Positions 5,062 to 7,594 of a DNA stretch of 7,594 nucleotides are shown in pieces. Position 1 is the stretch's first letter; every line of letters starts with the position of its first letter. Position numbers and translations under genes: made by a program. Under the pieces are notes generated by a model. That model did no database searches. It worked only from the letters and a program-made list of their open reading frames with translations, and was not told the origin of the DNA. This stretch comes from Promethearchaeota archaeon (GTDB lineage: Archaea; Asgardarchaeota; Lokiarchaeia; Sigynarchaeales; MK-D1), in assembly GCA_016839385.1 (NCBI GenBank), contig JAEOUK010000031.1:1-7594 (forward strand). The letters are read 5' to 3'.

Positions 5062-6209
5062 TTTGGAATAAAAGGGATAGAAATGGTGGTTTGCTTACGA
5101 GAGGATTCATATGCTGCTAATACTACTTCCAAAGCAGCTCTACCATCATAGATAGTAGGAATCCATTCTTTTGGAAAACCTACATCCTCATTTGGTCTAT
5201 CTAATACGGAGTTTATAAAACTTCTCACTTGACGTGCATACGAGAGGTTCCAAGGATTACGAGGAGATCTGTATCGAATGCGAGATGGTGTGTCTGTGAT
5301 GATATTGGACCACATATATTTCTCTAATTTCATGGGCTTTAATTTGGGTTCGAAAGGGACATCAAATGAGACTGTTCCATTCACACCATGTATTCTACCT
5401 TGTTCTTTTCCCGCAAGTCGTCCAACAAAATTATGAGAACGTTCAAAGATAGCTGTGGTATCACATTTTTTGAAGGAGAGTAAAGCAGCTGTATGATCTT
5501 CATATTGATTTGCTTCATGGAAATTACGAACTTGCGCTGATATGTTTTTAATTTCTCCGAACCACCATCTAAATAAATCAATATAATGAGGGCCATGGTC
5601 TAGAAAATCCCCCCCTCCTGAACGAGAATCCGTCAACCGCCATGCTCCCATTTCTTTAAGAATATCAATTCCCAAGGATTTGAAAAATTTCAAGCTTTTT
5701 TTTATCCATTTTGTATTTAAATCAGGTATTGAGTGATACCAATACAGAGAAACATGGTATATTTTTCCCAACGTTCCCTTGTGCAAAATATCTTTTATTT
5801 TTTGATTCCCGGGATCAAATCGTTTCTGGGTTGCTGTCTGAAAAACAATGTGGTTCCGCTCTACAGTATGGATCATTTCATCTAAATCTGTTAGGTTGGT
5901 AGCTAGAGGTTTTTCGCATAGAATATGTTTCCCATTATTTGCTGCTTGGATGACTTGATCTTTATGAGCCCAATGAGGGGAACAAATACTAACAGCATCA
6001 ATATTTGGATCATCCAATAATTCAATAGGCTCTATATATTGTTTAGTGGGTTTGTACAATTTAGATGCTTTGCTTAGACGATCAACGTCCGGATCTGCAA
6101 TAGCATATACTTCTGCTAAGGGAGATTTTGCGTACCAGGGAAGATGTCCATTTTTAGCGACAATACCACACCCGATTACTCCTACTTTTAGTGGAGAATT
6201 AATAGTCAT
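5058..6209 (-). CDS. Gfo/Idh/MocA-family NAD(P)-dependent oxidoreductase
   Basis: This is a cytoplasmic two-domain dehydrogenase that oxidises or reduces sugars, inositols or related polyols with NAD(P); the exact substrate is unknown. The N-terminal Rossmann domain has VGVIGCGIVAKNGHLP (9-24) and the family signature EKP (99-101), with CEKPLATNL around it. The C-terminal domain opens after a linker and carries GGGDFLDHGPHYIDLFRWW (198-216), in which Asp204 and His208 correspond to the catalytic pair. The C-terminus (PTIYDGRAALEVVLAAYESS) is typical of the family. Length (383) is normal and the start at ATG 6209 directly precedes the Rossmann strand. It is divergent from the phosphatase gene, with 116 bases between them, and overlaps the stop of the LysE-family gene by 4 bases. 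No TATA box is obvious upstream; a C-T7-C tract takes that place. Confidence 0.92.
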   Translation of the reverse strand: MTINSPLKVGVIGCGIVAKNGHLPWYAKSPLAEVYAIADPDVDRLSKASKLYKPTKQYIEPIELLDDPNIDAVSICSPHWAHKDQVIQAANNGKHILCEKPLATNLTDLDEMIHTVERNHIVFQTATQKRFDPGNQKIKDILHKGTLGKIYHVSLYWYHSIPDLNTKWIKKSLKFFKSLGIDILKEMGAWRLTDSRSGGGDFLDHGPHYIDLFRWWFGEIKNISAQVRNFHEANQYEDHTAALLSFKKCDTTAIFERSHNFVGRLAGKEQGRIHGVNGTVSFDVPFEPKLKPMKLEKYMWSNIITDTPSRIRYRSPRNPWNLSYARQVRSFINSVLDRPNEDVGFPKEWIPTIYDGRAALEVVLAAYESSRKQTTISIPFIPN

Positions 6210-6233
6210 ACGAATACTCTTTTGAGAGATTCT

Positions 6234-6242
6234 GAAAAAAAG
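6234..6242 (-). promoter_or_regulatory. C-T7-C element upstream of the oxidoreductase gene
   Basis: The coding strand reads CTTTTTTTC within AAACCTTTTTTTCA, 33 to 25 bases before ATG 6209. The surrounding 14-mer is identical to that before the GNAT gene at 7-660. No better TATA match is seen at the expected position. Confidence 0.3.
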
Positions 6243-6296
6243 GTTTTCATCAGAGTAATTTAGTTTACTTTAGGAAAGAATTGGCTGAGAAAATTG

Positions 6297-6305
6297 TTTA
6301 AATTA
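6297..6305 (+). promoter_or_regulatory. TATA box of the phosphatase gene
   Basis: TTTAAATTA lies 29 to 21 bases before ATG 6326, a good position and a fair match for an archaeal TATA box driving a leaderless transcript. Confidence 0.55.
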
Positions 6306-6325
6306 TGTAGAAAATTACTGTAAGA

Positions 6326-6751
6326 ATGGACTTTTTCTGGTTAATTCCTAATAAAATTGCAGGAGGATCTCTCCCTAGAGAAACTGATGATATTACACTG
6401 CTGAAAAGGAAAAATATTCGTCATATTATATCCCTTGTTTCTAATATTAGTAAAATTCATCAGTTAATTGTTAATACCGATATTGAATTGCACCATATAC
6501 CAGTTCCTGATTGGGGGGTGCCATCTCAATCTCAAATATCGCAATTTCTCAAGCTTGTAACGGATATATTAAATATGGAGGAAGCAACATATGTCCATTG
6601 TTATGGAGGATGCGGACGAACTGGTACGATGCTAGCATTATATTTAATCCATTCAGGACAAACCGGTGAAGAAGCTCTGAAAACAATACGTGCTCTTCGA
6701 CCCTGTAGTGTTGAAACAGACGAACAAGAGAATTTAGTGTTGAATTATTGA
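6326..6751 (+). CDS. Archaeal dual-specificity protein phosphatase
   Basis: This is a small cysteine-based phosphatase that removes phosphate from Tyr or Ser/Thr of proteins, or from small phosphoesters, in the cytoplasm. The P-loop HCYGGCGRTGT (91-101) gives catalytic Cys92 and Arg98 in the HCx5R pattern. Asp62 in PVPDWG is the expected general acid 30 residues before the cysteine. The opening MDFFWLIPNKIAGGSLPR (1-18) and the ending SVETDEQENLVLNY (128-141) are the ends seen in compact archaeal and DUSP23-like enzymes, so the 141-residue frame is complete. The start at ATG 6326 is supported by a TATA box. It is divergent from the oxidoreductase and convergent with the alpha/beta-hydrolase gene, 51 bases away. 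No kinase lies next to it, so its target cannot be inferred from context. Confidence 0.92.
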   Translation: MDFFWLIPNKIAGGSLPRETDDITLLKRKNIRHIISLVSNISKIHQLIVNTDIELHHIPVPDWGVPSQSQISQFLKLVTDILNMEEATYVHCYGGCGRTGTMLALYLIHSGQTGEEALKTIRALRPCSVETDEQENLVLNY

Positions 6752-6802
6752 ATAAAAAGAATACCATCATTACCGTTCTAAAGGTTTTAGATTGACTTAT
6801 GA
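6752..6802. terminator. Convergent gap between phosphatase and hydrolase genes
   Basis: These 51 bases separate two genes that end facing each other. They include the short inverted repeat CTAAAGGTTTTAG (6778-6790, stem CTAAA/TTTAG), but no strong T-run follows on either strand. Any termination function is inferred only from the layout. Confidence 0.25.
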
Positions 6803-7594
6803 CTAGCTTAAATTAGGCTTATTGAGTTTCACTACGGATTTTTCAAGGAATTTCAATGAGTCAGGGACACCATCTTGTTGTTGTATTTTACAAAATTCCA
6901 GACCTATTACTGCACAAGTTAATTCTCGTTTGTCTTCAGGGGATATTGCAGCGAAATATCGGCTGTTTGGAATTCGTTCGGCAACTTTTAAATAGACATT
7001 TGGGGGGTGGTGTTTATCCTGTGGGCCGAAAAACACTAATACTTCTTCCGAAATTTTGTGTAAATCACTCAACAAATTAGTTTTCAGGACACTCACACAT
7101 GCTCTTCTCCATTTCCACATCACCGCTTCATCTCTAATAAATTGTGCTCGATTCCTTTGCGTTTCATTATTTTCTCCCTTTAATGCGATTCTCCCTAATA
7201 TATATCGAATGAGATTCAATATAGAGGGAGGAACGAATCTTAAAACTGATATCAATTTCCTATAATATAATAATTTGAAAAATGGATCAATCAGAACAAT
7301 AGTTTTTGCAGTCAATATTTTCTCAATTAAGCCTTTCAATATTGCACCTGCACAATAGCTAGTTCCCAAAAGAACATAATCTTGTTTGTTCAGTCCTAGA
7401 TGGTGGATGACTAAATCAATATCTTTTGCTACTTGAGTGATTGACATATTGGCTTTAAATCGATTCTTAAATCGGCTAGATTTCTTCTCACGAGTTTCTA
7501 AAAAGTAAAATTCACCTCGTTCTACAAATGGAAAACTAAAATCCTTCCATGCCCAAAGGGATGTTCCAAATCCAGGTATAAAAAGAATCGGTCG
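6803..7594 (-). CDS. Alpha/beta-hydrolase-fold protein, N-terminus beyond the window
   Basis: This is probably a serine hydrolase or an inactive relative; the substrate is unknown. The frame stays open to the window end, so the gene is partial and the internal ATG at 7447 is not its start. Visible residues number 263. ILFIPGFGTSLWAW (3-16) is the strand and oxyanion-hole region. YVLLGTSYCAGA (73-84) is the nucleophile elbow with Ser79, in which the last glycine of GxSxG is cysteine. VLIDPF (100-105) is the following strand, and VFFGPQDKHHPP (187-198) places the acid at Asp193. The last catalytic residue, a His normally about 25-30 residues after the acid, is not seen: that stretch reads ISPEDKRELTCAVIG. 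This makes a pseudoenzyme or an altered triad possible. A lid-like helical insertion spans about 106-180. It ends TAG, with TAA two codons later. Confidence 0.78.
   Translation of the reverse strand, partial: RPILFIPGFGTSLWAWKDFSFPFVERGEFYFLETREKKSSRFKNRFKANMSITQVAKDIDLVIHHLGLNKQDYVLLGTSYCAGAILKGLIEKILTAKTIVLIDPFFKLLYYRKLISVLRFVPPSILNLIRYILGRIALKGENNETQRNRAQFIRDEAVMWKWRRACVSVLKTNLLSDLHKISEEVLVFFGPQDKHHPPNVYLKVAERIPNSRYFAAISPEDKRELTCAVIGLEFCKIQQQDGVPDSLKFLEKSVVKLNKPNLS

Noticed and set aside
5346..5358. GGTTCGAAAGGG resembling a tRNA T-arm.
   Set aside because: It lies inside the oxidoreductase coding sequence, with no matching acceptor, D or anticodon stems around it.
1..7594. A defence island, CRISPR array, toxin-antitoxin pair or biosynthetic cluster.
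   Set aside because: There are no nucleases, no repeat-spacer pattern, no small paired genes with toxin folds and no transposase. The genes do not share a pathway.

Overview
The window looks archaeal, and an Asgard archaeon is a plausible but unproven source. The DNA is AT-rich. Shine-Dalgarno sequences are absent before nearly all genes. Several genes instead have TATA-like boxes about 25-30 bases before the first ATG, the layout of leaderless archaeal transcripts. The gene set fits: an archaeal-type small dual-specificity phosphatase, a TPR protein, and a secreted Ntn-hydrolase held by a C-terminal membrane anchor with a lysine tail. There are no rRNAs, tRNAs, CRISPR arrays or insertion sequences that I can see.

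Layout. Positions 7-660 (minus) hold a RimJ/RimL-type GNAT acetyltransferase broken by one in-frame amber codon. Upstream of it on the same strand is a five-repeat TPR protein (779-1390) with an awkward start. A divergent promoter region separates this from a membrane-anchored choloylglycine hydrolase/C45-like amidase (1545-2654, plus). Positions 2669-2822 (minus) hold a short, apparently frameshifted unknown gene. It lies downstream of a degenerate GNAT (2901-3371) and a class I SAM methyltransferase (3424-4056), which may be co-transcribed on the minus strand. After a divergent gap come a LysE-family exporter (4345-5061, plus) and a Gfo/Idh/MocA oxidoreductase (5058-6209, minus), which meet tail to tail with a 4-base overlap. 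Then come a dual-specificity phosphatase (6326-6751, plus) and an alpha/beta-hydrolase-fold protein (6803 to the window end, minus) that is cut off at its N-terminus.

How the genes work together. Nothing here reads as one pathway. The set looks like ordinary housekeeping and accessory functions: small-molecule acetylation and methylation, efflux, sugar-type redox, dephosphorylation and extracellular amide hydrolysis. I do not see a defence system or a new multi-gene machine. The most notable points are gene-integrity signals: one amber and two places where removing one base from a homopolymer restores a sensible reading frame. There is also a C-T7-C element at nearly the same distance before three start codons, and an unrecognised mini-gene with its own TATA box.
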